Shown in pieces: positions 7,965 through 16,408 of a stretch of DNA of 64,000 nucleotides. Within the stretch, counting starts at the first letter, position 1, and the number at the start of each line of letters is the position of its first letter. Position numbers and translations under genes: made by a program. The notes beneath the pieces are model-generated. The model searched no databases, had not been told where the DNA came from, and saw nothing but the letters and a program-made list of their open reading frames with translations. Source of the stretch: Afifella pfennigii DSM 17143 (lineage in GTDB: Bacteria; Pseudomonadota; Alphaproteobacteria; Rhizobiales; Afifellaceae); contig NZ_JHZK01000013.1 in NCBI RefSeq assembly GCF_000688515.1, positions 1 through 64,000 on the forward strand, read 5' to 3'.

Positions 7965-8756
7965 TCAGCCGGAAAAGGCCAGCCCGGCGAAGAGGAGCGC
8001 TTCGGCGAGGATGACCGCGGCGCCGAGCGTGTCGCCCGTATGTCCGCCGATAAGTCGCTGGGCGAGCCTGTTGAACAGGAGGATGCCGCCAGCGGCCAGC
8101 AGGAGGCCGATCAGCGCGGCGACGCCGAAAAGGATGATCAGCAGCAGCGCCGCCGGCACGGCCGTGAGCATGGCGGCGGTGAGCACCGACCGGTCGGGCC
8201 GTCCCGCCCAGCGGCCGACGCCGTCCGCGCGCGCATGCGTGAGCGCCGACCAGTGCACGATGGCGCCGGCGCGCGCGATTGCCGCCACGCATAGAAGCGC
8301 GAAGGCGCCCGTCGCCGCGTCGAAGGAAGTCTCTGCGAGCCCGGCGACGCGTATGGCGATGGCGAAAAGGAGGGCGAGGACGCCATAGGTGCCGATGCGG
8401 CTGTCGCGCATGATGTCGAGCCGCTCCTGCGTGCTGGCGCCGCCGCCGAAGCCGTCGGCGGTATCGGCGAAGCCGTCCTCGTGCAGGGCGCCGCCCAGGG
8501 CCGTGTAGAGCGCCAGGGCGAGAAGCGCGGCGATGAGCGGGGAGGCGCCGCTGGCCACCAGGAACGACAGGAGCACCGCCGGCGTCAGCGCGATCAGCGC
8601 GCCGGCGAGCGGCCAGGCGGCGGCCGAATCGGCGAGGCTTCGCGGCTCCGTGCCCGGCTCCACCAAAGGCGGGGAGATCGGCAGGCGGGAATAGAAGGCA
8701 AGGCACGCCCTGGCATCGGCCGGCAGGCGGCGGAAATGTTCGGCAAGATCGCTCAC
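7965..8756 (-). CDS. cobS: Adenosylcobinamide-GDP ribazoletransferase
   Basis: The final assembly enzyme of cobalamin: it joins adenosylcobinamide-GDP with alpha-ribazole (phosphate). A polytopic membrane protein of about 263 residues with the CobS motif GGALHEDGFADTADGFGGG and RLDIMRDSRIGTYG, several hydrophobic helices, and a C-terminal GGHTGDTLGAAVILAE. The GTG at 8756 is chosen because family proteins begin close to the DLAEHFRRLPADARACLAFYSRLP region; the longer upstream frame adds an Arg-rich extension. It is divergent from cobT, which makes the ribazole phosphate substrate. Confidence 0.93.
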   Translation of the reverse strand: MSDLAEHFRRLPADARACLAFYSRLPISPPLVEPGTEPRSLADSAAAWPLAGALIALTPAVLLSFLVASGASPLIAALLALALYTALGGALHEDGFADTADGFGGGASTQERLDIMRDSRIGTYGVLALLFAIAIRVAGLAETSFDAATGAFALLCVAAIARAGAIVHWSALTHARADGVGRWAGRPDRSVLTAAMLTAVPAALLLIILFGVAALIGLLLAAGGILLFNRLAQRLIGGHTGDTLGAAVILAEALLFAGLAFSG

Positions 8757-8900
8757 GATAAAGCCTCTCTGGCAGGTATGGGCAGCTCTGGACCTCGGTA
8801 GCGGCCGCTGGCGCTCGCAGCGCCGCATTGCGCTCGCGCCTCGTGCGTTCTATGCCCGGTGGACCTTTTCGTCACCAGGCCATGCAGAGGTTGTCCATCC

Positions 8901-9929
8901 GTGTCCACCAATTCCGCCACAGATGCCTCGCCCCTTGATGCGTTTCGCGCTCTCTTCCAGGACCTGCCCGGGCCGGATGCGCAGGCCATCGCCGCCGCGC
9001 GCGCCCGCCAGGCGCAGCTGATCAAGCCGGCCGGCAGCCTCGGCCGGCTGGAGGAGATTGCCATCTTCCTCGCCGGCTGGCAGGAGCGCGAGAAGCCTGT
9101 CGTCGCGCGGCCCCTGGTCGCGGTCTTCGCCGCCAATCACGGCGTGACGGCGCGCGGCGTGTCGCCCTATCCGGCCGCCGTGACGGCGCAGATGGTGGCC
9201 AACTTCCAGGCCGGCGGGGCGGCGATCAACCAGCTTTGCACCTCGTTGGAGGTGGGGCTGAAGGTCTTTGAGCTGGCGCTCGACGTGCCCACGGGCGACA
9301 TCGCCGTGGAGGACGCCCTGACGGCGCGCGACTGCGCCGGCACCATCGCCTACGGCATGGAGGCGATCGAGGGAGGCATCGACCTTCTGTGCCTGGGCGA
9401 GATGGGCATCGGCAACACCACGGTCGCCGCGGCGCTGTTCTGCGCTCTTTTCGGCGGCGAGGCGGCCGATTGGGTCGGCCGCGGCGCCGGCATCGAGGGC
9501 GAGGGCATGGAGCGCAAGGTGGAGGCGGTCCGCCTTGCCTGCGCGCGCCTTGCCGGCGAGAAGGACGCGCTCACCATCCTGCAGAAGATCGGCGGGCGCG
9601 AGATCGCCGCCATGGTCGGCGCCATCCTGGCCGCCCGCCTCAACCGCATCCCGGTTCTCATCGACGGCTTCGTCACCTCCGCCGCCGCCGCCGTCGCCTA
9701 CCGCATGGCGCCGGAGGCGCTCGACCATTGCCTGTTCGCCCATTGCTCGGCGGAGAAGGCGCATCGCCTGGCCGTGGACGCGATGGGCGGCGAGCCGCTT
9801 CTCGATCTCGGCATGCGCCTCGGCGAGGGCACGGGCGCCGCGCTTGCCGCCTCGCTGGTGCGCACGGCCGCGCACTGCCATTCCAGCATGGCGACCTTCG
9901 CCGAGGCCGGCGTCTCCGGCAAGGGCTAG
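8901..9929 (+). CDS. cobT: Nicotinate-nucleotide--dimethylbenzimidazole phosphoribosyltransferase
   Basis: Makes alpha-ribazole 5'-phosphate from nicotinate mononucleotide and dimethylbenzimidazole for the lower ligand of cobalamin (called CobU in some alphaproteobacteria). It has 342 residues with the family stretches KPAGSLGRLEEIAIFLAGWQ, FAANHGVTARGVSPYP, LGEMGIGNTTVAAAL, PVLIDGFVTSAAAA and the C-terminal LGEGTGAALA carrying the catalytic Glu. GTG 8901 is preferred; the 14 upstream residues look non-native. The 144 bases between it and cobS hold the divergent control region, where I see no cobalamin riboswitch. Confidence 0.94.
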   Translation: MSTNSATDASPLDAFRALFQDLPGPDAQAIAAARARQAQLIKPAGSLGRLEEIAIFLAGWQEREKPVVARPLVAVFAANHGVTARGVSPYPAAVTAQMVANFQAGGAAINQLCTSLEVGLKVFELALDVPTGDIAVEDALTARDCAGTIAYGMEAIEGGIDLLCLGEMGIGNTTVAAALFCALFGGEAADWVGRGAGIEGEGMERKVEAVRLACARLAGEKDALTILQKIGGREIAAMVGAILAARLNRIPVLIDGFVTSAAAAVAYRMAPEALDHCLFAHCSAEKAHRLAVDAMGGEPLLDLGMRLGEGTGAALAASLVRTAAHCHSSMATFAEAGVSGKG

Positions 9930-9939
9930 GGATAGGCGC

Positions 9940-9957
9940 CGCCCGCCGCGCCGGGCG
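9940..9957. terminator. GC-rich hairpin between convergent cobT and histidine kinase genes
   Basis: CGCCCG at 9940-9945 pairs with CGGGCG at 9952-9957 around a 6-base loop, filling the 29-base gap between two gene ends. There is no clear T-run on either side, so at best it is a weak bidirectional terminator. Confidence 0.3.
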
Positions 9958-9958
9958 T

Positions 9959-11518
9959 TCAGCTCGCCTTCTTCAGTTGAGCCGGCTTCTTCGCCCGCAT
10001 CAGCGCCCAGGCGCGATTATCCTCCGTGAAGGCGGAGACGACGCGCTTGGCCGGCAGGATGGCGATCGCCTCCGTGCCGACCCCGACCTTGGAGCGCAGC
10101 AGGAAATTGCCGCCATGCAGGTGGATGAGCGCCTGCACGATGGGAATGCCGAGGCCGGTTCCCTGTTCGGCGTTCTTGATGGAGATGGAGCTCTGGCCGA
10201 AGGCGGAGAGCACGATGGGCAATTCGTCCTCCGGGATGCCCGGCCCGTTGTCGCGCACGGAGATATACTGTCCGCCCGCCTGCGTGCGCCCGACCTTGAT
10301 CAGCACCTCTCCGCCCGGCGGGGTGAATTTCAGCGCATTGGCGAGAAGGTTCAGCGCCACCTGCCGGATCGCCTGCTCGTCGACGACGATCTTGGGCATA
10401 TGCTCCTCGAAATGCTGTGAGACCTTGATGTTCCTCTGCCGGGCCTTCAGGTCGAGCAGGCTCTTGGCTTCCTTGGCAAGGTCGGTCAGCGACAGAAGCT
10501 CCTCGCGCAGCTCCCGCTTTCCCGCTTCGATGCGCGACAGGTCGAGGATCTCGTTGATGAGCTTCAGAAGATGCTGGCCGCTGGAATAGATGTCGTTGAG
10601 ATAATCCTTGTAGGCGTCGTTCTCGATCGGGCCGAGCATCTCGTTGCGCATCACCTCCGAGAAGCCGAGAATGGCGTTGAGCGGCGTCCTGAGCTCGTGG
10701 CTCATCGTCGCCAGGAACTGGCTCTTGGCCATGTTCGCCGCCTCCGCGCGCCGCCGCGCCTCGTCGGAGACGGCCTTGCTCTGCTCCAGCTCGGCGAAGG
10801 CGGCGTCCTTTTCGGCGCGGAAGATGAGGTTCTGCGCGTATTGCCGGTTGAGCTCCATCGCCAGATAGAGAAACAGAAGCTCCGCGCCGAGCGCGCACAG
10901 CGCCACCAGGATGTCGACGACGCTGGGCGAGACGAGATGCGCGGCCGCCAGCGCGACGGCGATGGGCAGGGTGGAGGCGACGGTCGCCGCCGGCAGCGGC
11001 GCGGCCACGAGCGCGCTCAGCGAGATGAAGGCGGTGACGGTGGCGAAGCGCAGGACGTCGACGCCCACCAGCGCCTCGGCGCTGTAGGTATGGGGGAACA
11101 GGAAGGGATAGGCGGCGAAGACGAGGCCGTAGGCCATTTCCACCGCCACGAAGCGGCGCCTCCAGTCGACGATGGAGCGCGCATTCGGCCCCAGCGAGAT
11201 GTAGCGGCGGCAGGTCGCGACGGCGACGAGGTGCAGGAAAAGCGCGCCCCCGCCCCAGATGGCTGCCCGCAGCGGCTCGCCGACCAGGACGAGGCCGCCG
11301 GACAGGACGACGATGAGCCCGGCGAGGATGATGGCGAAGGAAGCGCGGTTCGTCGCGTATTGCTCCGACATCTCCTGCTCGAAATGGAACAGCGCGTCGC
11401 TCGGCTCCGCATCGGTCGGGACGTTGCGCAGCAGCGCGCGGGTGATCATATTGCGGCGCGCGGCCCGCGACGTATCGGGCGCGTGGTCCGCCCTCGCCGG
11501 TTGCGCGACACTCACCAT
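9959..11518 (-). CDS. Membrane sensor histidine kinase (PleC/PdhS-like HisKA)
   Basis: A 519-residue kinase with about six hydrophobic segments between residues 60 and 220, a short coiled linker (residues 232-262), then HisKA with the phospho-acceptor His274 in FLATMSHELRTPLNAILGFSEVM. The HATPase domain follows (NLLANALKFTPPGGEV; VRDNGPGIPE; GTGLGIPIVQALIHLHGG). The HisKA sequence, including EVMRNEMLGPIENDAYKDYLNDIYSSGQHLL-like text, resembles the PleC/DivJ/PdhS group that controls alphaproteobacterial cell-cycle signalling through DivK. No response regulator is next to it, so it is an orphan. The sensed signal is unknown. Confidence 0.85.
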   Translation of the reverse strand: MVSVAQPARADHAPDTSRAARRNMITRALLRNVPTDAEPSDALFHFEQEMSEQYATNRASFAIILAGLIVVLSGGLVLVGEPLRAAIWGGGALFLHLVAVATCRRYISLGPNARSIVDWRRRFVAVEMAYGLVFAAYPFLFPHTYSAEALVGVDVLRFATVTAFISLSALVAAPLPAATVASTLPIAVALAAAHLVSPSVVDILVALCALGAELLFLYLAMELNRQYAQNLIFRAEKDAAFAELEQSKAVSDEARRRAEAANMAKSQFLATMSHELRTPLNAILGFSEVMRNEMLGPIENDAYKDYLNDIYSSGQHLLKLINEILDLSRIEAGKRELREELLSLTDLAKEAKSLLDLKARQRNIKVSQHFEEHMPKIVVDEQAIRQVALNLLANALKFTPPGGEVLIKVGRTQAGGQYISVRDNGPGIPEDELPIVLSAFGQSSISIKNAEQGTGLGIPIVQALIHLHGGNFLLRSKVGVGTEAIAILPAKRVVSAFTEDNRAWALMRAKKPAQLKKAS

Positions 11519-11650
11519 GGATCGTCCCCAACATTCATTCCCGGCTTTTTTGGTAAGCGGGCGCGGTTAAGATCGACCGAGCGAAGATGGTTAAGGCACC
11601 GTAACGTTGCCGGCGCACGGGGCGAGCCGGCGGCAGGAAGAGGAAACGGC

Positions 11651-12262
11651 ATGAAGCTCTACGATGGCGGCCGCGCGCCCAATCCGCGCCGCGTGCGCAT
11701 CTTCCTTGCCGAAAAAGGCGTCCAGATACCGCTCCAGACCCTCGATATCGGCAAGAAGGAGCATTACGGCGAGGACTTCGCCCGCCTCAATCCGATGCGC
11801 CGCCTGCCGGTCCTCATCCTCGATGACGGCACGCCGCTCGCCGAGACGATGGCGATTTGCCGCTATATCGAGGCGCTACATCCCGAACCCTCGCTGTTCG
11901 GCCGCGCCCCGCGCCAGATTGGCATGATCGAAATGTGGAACCGGCGCATGGAGCTCGACCTTCTCACCCTCGTCGCCGCCGTCTTCCGCCATTCCCATCC
12001 GGCGATGGCCGAATTGGAGGTGCCGCAGGTGCCGCAATGGGCCGAGGTGGCACGCACGCGCTTGGCGCCGGTGCTCGCCTGGCTGAACCAGGAGCTTGAG
12101 GGCCGCCAATTCGTCGCCGGAGACGCCTTCTCCGTCGCCGATATCACCGCCATGGTGGCCGTCGATTTCATGAAGCCGGCCAAGCTCGCCGTGCCGGAGG
12201 AACTGACCGCCCTGAAGGCCTGGCATGAGCGCATGGGCGCCCGCCCGAGCGCTTCGGCCTGA
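11651..12262 (+). CDS. Glutathione S-transferase family protein
   Basis: A 203-residue GST. The N-terminal thioredoxin-fold domain is MKLYDGGRAPNPRRVRIFLAEKG and LPVLILDDGTPLAETMAICRYIE, including the glutathione-binding ET pair. The helical C-terminal domain contains the N-capping FVAGDAFSVADITAMVAVDF motif. It lacks the SSCS zeta-class motif, so it is not an evident maleylacetoacetate isomerase. The ATG is preceded by GAGGAAACGGC. Substrate unknown. Confidence 0.87.
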   Translation: MKLYDGGRAPNPRRVRIFLAEKGVQIPLQTLDIGKKEHYGEDFARLNPMRRLPVLILDDGTPLAETMAICRYIEALHPEPSLFGRAPRQIGMIEMWNRRMELDLLTLVAAVFRHSHPAMAELEVPQVPQWAEVARTRLAPVLAWLNQELEGRQFVAGDAFSVADITAMVAVDFMKPAKLAVPEELTALKAWHERMGARPSASA

Positions 12263-12890
12263 TTTGGCCGAGCGGGCGGAGGATCTGGCGCGCCGCGTGC
12301 GCGCCTGCCGTATCTGCGTGGAGCGGCCCGAAAAGACGCCGCTGCCGCATCCGCCGAACCCGATCCTGCGCATCTCCTCAACGGCGCGGCTGTGCATCGC
12401 CAGCCAGGCGGCCGGCACGCGCGCCCATGCCACCACGACGCCCTTCAACGATCCTTCCGGGGAGCGCCTGCGCGCCTGGATGGGGGTGAGCTGCGAGGAA
12501 TTCTACGACGAGCGCCGCATCGCCATCGTGCCGATGGGCTTTTGCTTTCCCGGCCAGGACGAAAAGGGCGGCGACCTGCCGCCGCGCCGCGAATGCGCGC
12601 CCGCCTGGCGCGAGGCGGTCTTTGCCGCCATGCCGCAAATCGAGCTCGTCCTCGCCGTCGGCCAGTACGCCATGGCGTGGCATCTCGGCGCCCTGAGGCG
12701 CCCCAGCCTGACGGAGACGGTGGCCGACTGGCGCCACATTCTGGAGGCGAGCGGTCCGCCGGCCCTCCTGCCTCTGCCGCACCCCTCCTGGCGCAACAAT
12801 GCCTGGCTGAAGCGCCATCCCTTCTTTGAGGCGGAGCTCCTGCCGGAGCTGCGCAAACGGGTGCGCGCCATTCTTGATGTGCAGTCCTGA
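12225..12890 (+). CDS. Uracil-DNA glycosylase family protein
   Basis: A 221-residue UDG-superfamily protein. The segment RVRACRICVERP begins the domain, FNDPSGERLRAWMGV matches the uracil-recognition region, IAIVPMGFCFPG follows, and LPLPHPSWRNNAWLKRHPFFEAELLPELRKRV holds the HPS-type motif near the DNA-intercalation loop. Unlike family 4 enzymes it lacks the four Cys of an iron-sulphur cluster. The start overlaps the GST by 38 bases; a later in-frame TTG after the GST stop is also possible. Glycosylase activity is inferred from family only. Confidence 0.75.
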   Translation: MSAWAPARALRPDLAERAEDLARRVRACRICVERPEKTPLPHPPNPILRISSTARLCIASQAAGTRAHATTTPFNDPSGERLRAWMGVSCEEFYDERRIAIVPMGFCFPGQDEKGGDLPPRRECAPAWREAVFAAMPQIELVLAVGQYAMAWHLGALRRPSLTETVADWRHILEASGPPALLPLPHPSWRNNAWLKRHPFFEAELLPELRKRVRAILDVQS

Positions 12891-12965
12891 GGCGCGTTTC
12901 GCCTCGTGCTTGCCTCTTGCGCGGCGATGGTGATCTAACGGCGCGGCAGAGGGCGCGAGGGCTTC

Positions 12966-13454
12966 ATGGACCGCATCGACAAAATGATCCTTTCCATCCT
13001 GCAGGAGGATGTGACCCTGCCGGTGGCGGAGATTGCCCGCCGCGTCGGCCTGTCGACGACGCCGGCCTGGCGGCGCATCCAGAAGATGGAGGAGGACGGC
13101 GTCATCAAGGGGCGCGTTGCTGTGCTCGACCCCAAGGCCGTCAATGCCCGCGTCACCGTCTTCGTCTTCATCACCACCAACCAGCACAACGAGGACTGGC
13201 TGATCCGTTTCGCCAAAATCATCTCCGAGATGCCGGAGGTGGTGGAATTCTACCGCATGAGCGGCCAGATCGATTATCTCTTGAAGGTGGTGGTGCCGGA
13301 CATCGAGGCCTACGACGCCTTCTACAAGCGGCTCGTTTCCAGGATCGACATCACCGACGTTTCCTCCGCCTTCGCCATGGAGCGCATCAAGGACACCGCC
13401 GCCCTGCCGCTCAATTACATGAAGCTCGACCCGCCGCCGAAGGCGAAGGGGTGA
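12966..13454 (+). CDS. Lrp/AsnC family transcriptional regulator
   Basis: A 162-residue regulator. The N-terminal winged helix-turn-helix is MDRIDKMILSILQEDVTLPV and IARRVGLSTTPAWRRIQKMEEDGVI. The C-terminal RAM ligand-binding domain follows (PEVVEFYRMSGQIDYLLKVVVPDIEAYDAFYKRL). Such proteins form octamers and sense amino acids; the ligand here cannot be told. The neighbours (UDG and a toxin-antitoxin pair) do not suggest a target. Confidence 0.92.
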   Translation: MDRIDKMILSILQEDVTLPVAEIARRVGLSTTPAWRRIQKMEEDGVIKGRVAVLDPKAVNARVTVFVFITTNQHNEDWLIRFAKIISEMPEVVEFYRMSGQIDYLLKVVVPDIEAYDAFYKRLVSRIDITDVSSAFAMERIKDTAALPLNYMKLDPPPKAKG

Positions 13455-13467
13455 GGATGCGGCCGAC

Positions 13468-13852
13468 CTATCGATCGGTGCGAAGATAGCTCTTGCCGAT
13501 CTGAAGGATCATCCGTGCATCAGCCGACTTCTCTGCCAAGGCGTATTCTGCCTCGATAAAGGGAAGTGCAGCCTCAAGCCGTGGAGCGGCCTGCGGCTCG
13601 GTGCAGCGCATCCAAATCCGGCTCAAATGCCGAAAGCGCCGTCGCTGGCCGATGGGAATGCGCGGTGCGATCTTCCTGAAATCGCCGTCAAAGCTGATGA
13701 GTATTGCTTTCAGTTCCTGGGAAACGGTCGCCACCAACGGATCGGGCGCACCCGGCAGAATGTAGTCCTTGACGAAAACCACGCGATGCCCGTGCCGCTC
13801 CAGCATTTCGGCAACGGAGCGGGGCAACGTTCTCGTCAAGCATGAAGTCCAT
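13468..13852 (-). pseudogene. DUF5615 PIN-like toxin with one-base frameshift near the start
   Basis: The downstream frame reads LPRSVAEMLERHGHRVVFVKDYILPGAPDPLVATVSQ and ILISFDGDFRKIAP, the DUF5615 (COG4634, Mut7-C/PIN-like) nuclease family. The expected N-terminal MDFMLDEN, with the first conserved acidic residue, is found in another frame at 13852-13829. One extra base at about 13828 separates it from the rest; removing it gives MDFMLDENLPRSVAEML in continuous frame. As sequenced, only an internal ATG at 13839 could start the in-frame part, which loses the Asp/Glu pair. The toxin is thus probably dead, or the base is a sequencing error. It lies 19 bases after the DUF433 antitoxin gene. Confidence 0.75.
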
Positions 13853-13871
13853 CGGCCAAGACTATGGCCGG

Positions 13872-14531
13872 CTATGCGCTTGATGCCAGCCTTTCTTCGT
13901 AGGCCAGCGCCGCCTCCACGTCTTTCTTGGTCAGGGATGGGTATTCGTGAATAATCTGCTTGATGGAGTAGCCTGCTTCGTGAAAGCGCTGGATCGCGGC
14001 CGTTGGAATGCGTGTGCCGGCAAGAACGGGGGCGTTGCGGAGGACATATTTATGCTTCTCGATCCTGCCGTGCTGGCTCTGCGGGCGCCTTTTCATCTTG
14101 AGAACACGCTCTTCGACGTCGCTTATGACGTCAATAACAGGAACCATGGCGAGCTGACCGTCAAAGACGCCTTCGACATCTTCGCTGCCCGGCGGCCGAA
14201 AATGGACATCCCCCTTGACGACGTAGAGCTTGATCTCCGCCCAATTGTCGTATCCGCGGCGAACCAGCTCATCGGCGACCTTGCGAAGCTTCTGCACCGA
14301 AACACGATGCTCTTTCATGAGCACGGCAATCGTGCGCAGCCCGACGACGTCCCGGAAGGAATAGACCCGGCTATAGGCGCTGCGCCGGTCTTCATAGGCA
14401 TAGCGGGGCGAAAAGAAGTCGCTCCTGTCCCAGGCGCGCAGCTGCCCTTTCGACAGGCCGGTGAGGCGCGCCACGTGGTCCTCGTCGAATGCTCCTATGA
14501 TGTCGTCAGATTTGCTGCCTCGAGCGAGCAT
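13872..14531 (-). CDS. DUF433 antitoxin with N-terminal MerR-like domain
   Basis: A 219-residue protein. Residues 15-85 resemble a MerR-type helix-turn-helix (HVARLTGLSKGQLRAWDR, RVYSFRDVVGLRTIAVLM, VSVQKLRKVADEL). The last 60 residues are a DUF433 domain (APVLAGTRIPTAAIQRFHEAGYSIKQIIHEYP and LTKKDVEAALAY). DUF433 (COG2442) is the usual partner of DUF5615 PIN-like toxins, and the toxin gene follows directly. It would bind and neutralise the toxin and repress the operon. GGAGGGACG precedes the ATG. It is larger than the typical 70-90-residue DUF433 antitoxin because of the DNA-binding fusion. Confidence 0.8.
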   Translation of the reverse strand: MLARGSKSDDIIGAFDEDHVARLTGLSKGQLRAWDRSDFFSPRYAYEDRRSAYSRVYSFRDVVGLRTIAVLMKEHRVSVQKLRKVADELVRRGYDNWAEIKLYVVKGDVHFRPPGSEDVEGVFDGQLAMVPVIDVISDVEERVLKMKRRPQSQHGRIEKHKYVLRNAPVLAGTRIPTAAIQRFHEAGYSIKQIIHEYPSLTKKDVEAALAYEERLASSA

Positions 14532-14763
14532 CGTCCCTCCAGCCCGGCTAGGGTGACACGAAAATCATCATGCCACACCGGATATAGGGTCGCCACGCCA
14601 TCATGTCTCCAAACCCGAACCTGACATGCATCCAGCACGTTTGCTCTTGAGGAGTCGGGGGCTCGCGCAGACGGACTTGATGTACCGCGTGCCTGCTAGC
14701 TGGCGAAATAGCCTCGTCGTGAGTCCGTGATCCAGCCGATGGCGTCACGCCGTCGTTAAGTCG
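14532..14763. other. Intergenic stretch, no gene recognised
   Basis: About 230 bases between the antitoxin start and the end of the lysE-like gene. It would hold the toxin-antitoxin promoter (reading left). No convincing ORF, RNA or repeat was recognised. Confidence 0.5.
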
Positions 14764-15399
14764 TCAAGAAAAGTCGCGCCGCGTCTCGATTTCCTTGAGC
14801 CCGAGAAGGGCGGCTGCGGCGATCATCATCCCGCCGGCGATCCGGTTGAGAACCCGAGGCATGGCGCCGCCGATGCGCGCGCCGAGGCCTTCCGCGGCGC
14901 GGCCGTAGAGGCAAAGGATCGCCCCGTCGATGGCGATATAGGTAAGCGCCAGCGCCGTGAGCTGCGGCCAGATGGCCCGCCCCGGATCGATGAATTGCGG
15001 AAACAGGGCCGCGAAGAAGAAGACGGCCTTCGGATTGGTCGCCGAGGTCAGGAAACCCTGCCGGAAGAGCTGGCTTCTTCGCGGCGCGGCGGCAGCCGCG
15101 AGCATGCGCGGCCCGGCGAAGAATGTCTTGATGCCGAGCCAGGCCAGATAGGCGACGCCGGCCCATTTGACGAGCGTCAGCGCCTCTTGCGATGTGGCGA
15201 GCAGCGCCGCAAGGCCGAAGGCGGCCGCCGTCATCTGCAGGAGATTGGCCGAAAGATCCCCGGCCGTGGTGGCAAGGCTCGCCTTCAGCCCGTGCCGCAT
15301 GGAATTGGAGATCATCAGGAGCTGGCTCGGCCCCGGCGGGGAGGCGAAGAAGATGCCGCAGACCGCCAGATAGGCGAGATAGGTATCGAGCGCGATCAT
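14764..15399 (-). CDS. LysE/RhtB family amino-acid exporter
   Basis: A 211-residue inner-membrane exporter of the LysE family. It shows the N-terminal family signature (FFASPPGPSQLLMISNSMRHGLKASLATTAGD), KWAGVAYLAWLGIKTF, and FRQGFLTSATNPKAVFFFAALFPQFID, with about six hydrophobic helices. The start at 15399 forms an ATGA overlap with the upstream dehydrogenase gene, so the two are coupled. Export of an amino acid or related metabolite is inferred from the family; the substrate is not known. Confidence 0.88.
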   Translation of the reverse strand: MIALDTYLAYLAVCGIFFASPPGPSQLLMISNSMRHGLKASLATTAGDLSANLLQMTAAAFGLAALLATSQEALTLVKWAGVAYLAWLGIKTFFAGPRMLAAAAAPRRSQLFRQGFLTSATNPKAVFFFAALFPQFIDPGRAIWPQLTALALTYIAIDGAILCLYGRAAEGLGARIGGAMPRVLNRIAGGMMIAAAALLGLKEIETRRDFS

Positions 15400-16268
15400 C
15401 CGAATTTCTGCAATCGCTTCATCAGGCTGGAGGTGTCCCAGCGCTTGCCGCCCATGGCCATCACCTCGCCGTAGAACTGGTCGACCAGCGCCGTCACCGG
15501 CAGATGCGCGCCGTTGCGCCGCGCCTCGTCGAGGCAGATGGAAAGGTCCTTGCGCATCCATTCCACGGCGAAGCCGTGGTCGTAATGGTCCTGCGCCATG
15601 GTCTTCCAGCGGTTCTCCATCTGCCAGCTCTGCGCCGCGCCCTTGGAGATGACGCCGATGACCTTTTCCACGTTAAGCCCGGATTTCTGGGCGAAGTTGA
15701 TCGCCTCCGAAAGGCCCTCCACCAGTCCGGCGATGCAGATCTGGTTGACCATCTTGGTCAGCTGACCGGCGCCCACCGGTCCCATCAGCCCGACCATCTT
15801 GGCATAGCAGTCGATGACCGGCCGGGCCTTGCCGAAGACCTTCTCATCGCCGCCGACCATGACGGTGAGTTGGCCGTTCTCCGCCCCGGCCTGGCCGCCG
15901 GAGACCGGCGCATCGAGGAAATGGAACTGGCCCTTCTCCGCCTTGCCGGCGAGCTCGCGCGCCACTTCGGCGCTCGCCGTGGTGTTGTCGATGAAGATGG
16001 AGCCCGGCGCCATGGCCTTGAAGGCGCCGCCGGTACCGAGCGTGACGGATCTCAGATCCTCGTCGTTGCCCACGCAGGAGAAGACGAACTCCGCTCCTTC
16101 TGCCGCCTTTTCCGGCGTCGGGGCGTGGCTGCCGCCGTATTCCGCCACCCATTTTTCCGCCTTCTCCTGCGTGCGGTTGTAGACGGTGACGTCATGGCCC
16201 TTCTTCGCGATATGGCCGGCCATCGGGAAGCCCATCACGCCAAGGCCGATGAATGCGACTTTCGCCAT
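15396..16268 (-). CDS. NAD(P)-dependent beta-hydroxyacid dehydrogenase (3-hydroxyisobutyrate dehydrogenase type)
   Basis: A 290-residue protein with the N-terminal Rossmann motif VAFIGLGVMGFPMAGHIAKKGHDVTVYNRT, the substrate signature FLDAPVSGGQAGAENGQLTVMVGG, and the catalytic Lys in GQLTKMVNQICIAGLVEGLSEA. The family oxidises 3-hydroxyisobutyrate or reduces tartronate semialdehyde or related substrates; sequence alone does not decide. GGAGAGGAAACGGG lies upstream of the ATG. It is coupled to the LysE exporter gene. Confidence 0.88.
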   Translation of the reverse strand: MAKVAFIGLGVMGFPMAGHIAKKGHDVTVYNRTQEKAEKWVAEYGGSHAPTPEKAAEGAEFVFSCVGNDEDLRSVTLGTGGAFKAMAPGSIFIDNTTASAEVARELAGKAEKGQFHFLDAPVSGGQAGAENGQLTVMVGGDEKVFGKARPVIDCYAKMVGLMGPVGAGQLTKMVNQICIAGLVEGLSEAINFAQKSGLNVEKVIGVISKGAAQSWQMENRWKTMAQDHYDHGFAVEWMRKDLSICLDEARRNGAHLPVTALVDQFYGEVMAMGGKRWDTSSLMKRLQKFG

Positions 16269-16408
16269 CCCGTTTCCTCTCCTTCATCCGGTCGTTGGTT
16301 TCCTTCTAGACAATCGCTTTCGCCTTGTCAGGTTCAAGCCGCGCCCGACATTTGTTGAAGCAAGCCGCGCACCGTCTGGGCTTCGGCGGCGCGCATGGGA
16401 GAGACGAG

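Noticed and set aside
8757-8900. Cobalamin riboswitch between cobS and cobT
   Set aside because: I looked for a B12-box-like element and for the characteristic multi-helix fold and found neither.
11519-11650. CtrA box between the histidine kinase gene and the GST gene
   Set aside because: Two TTAA sequences are present but are about 20 bases apart instead of 7, so the TTAA-N7-TTAA pattern is not met.
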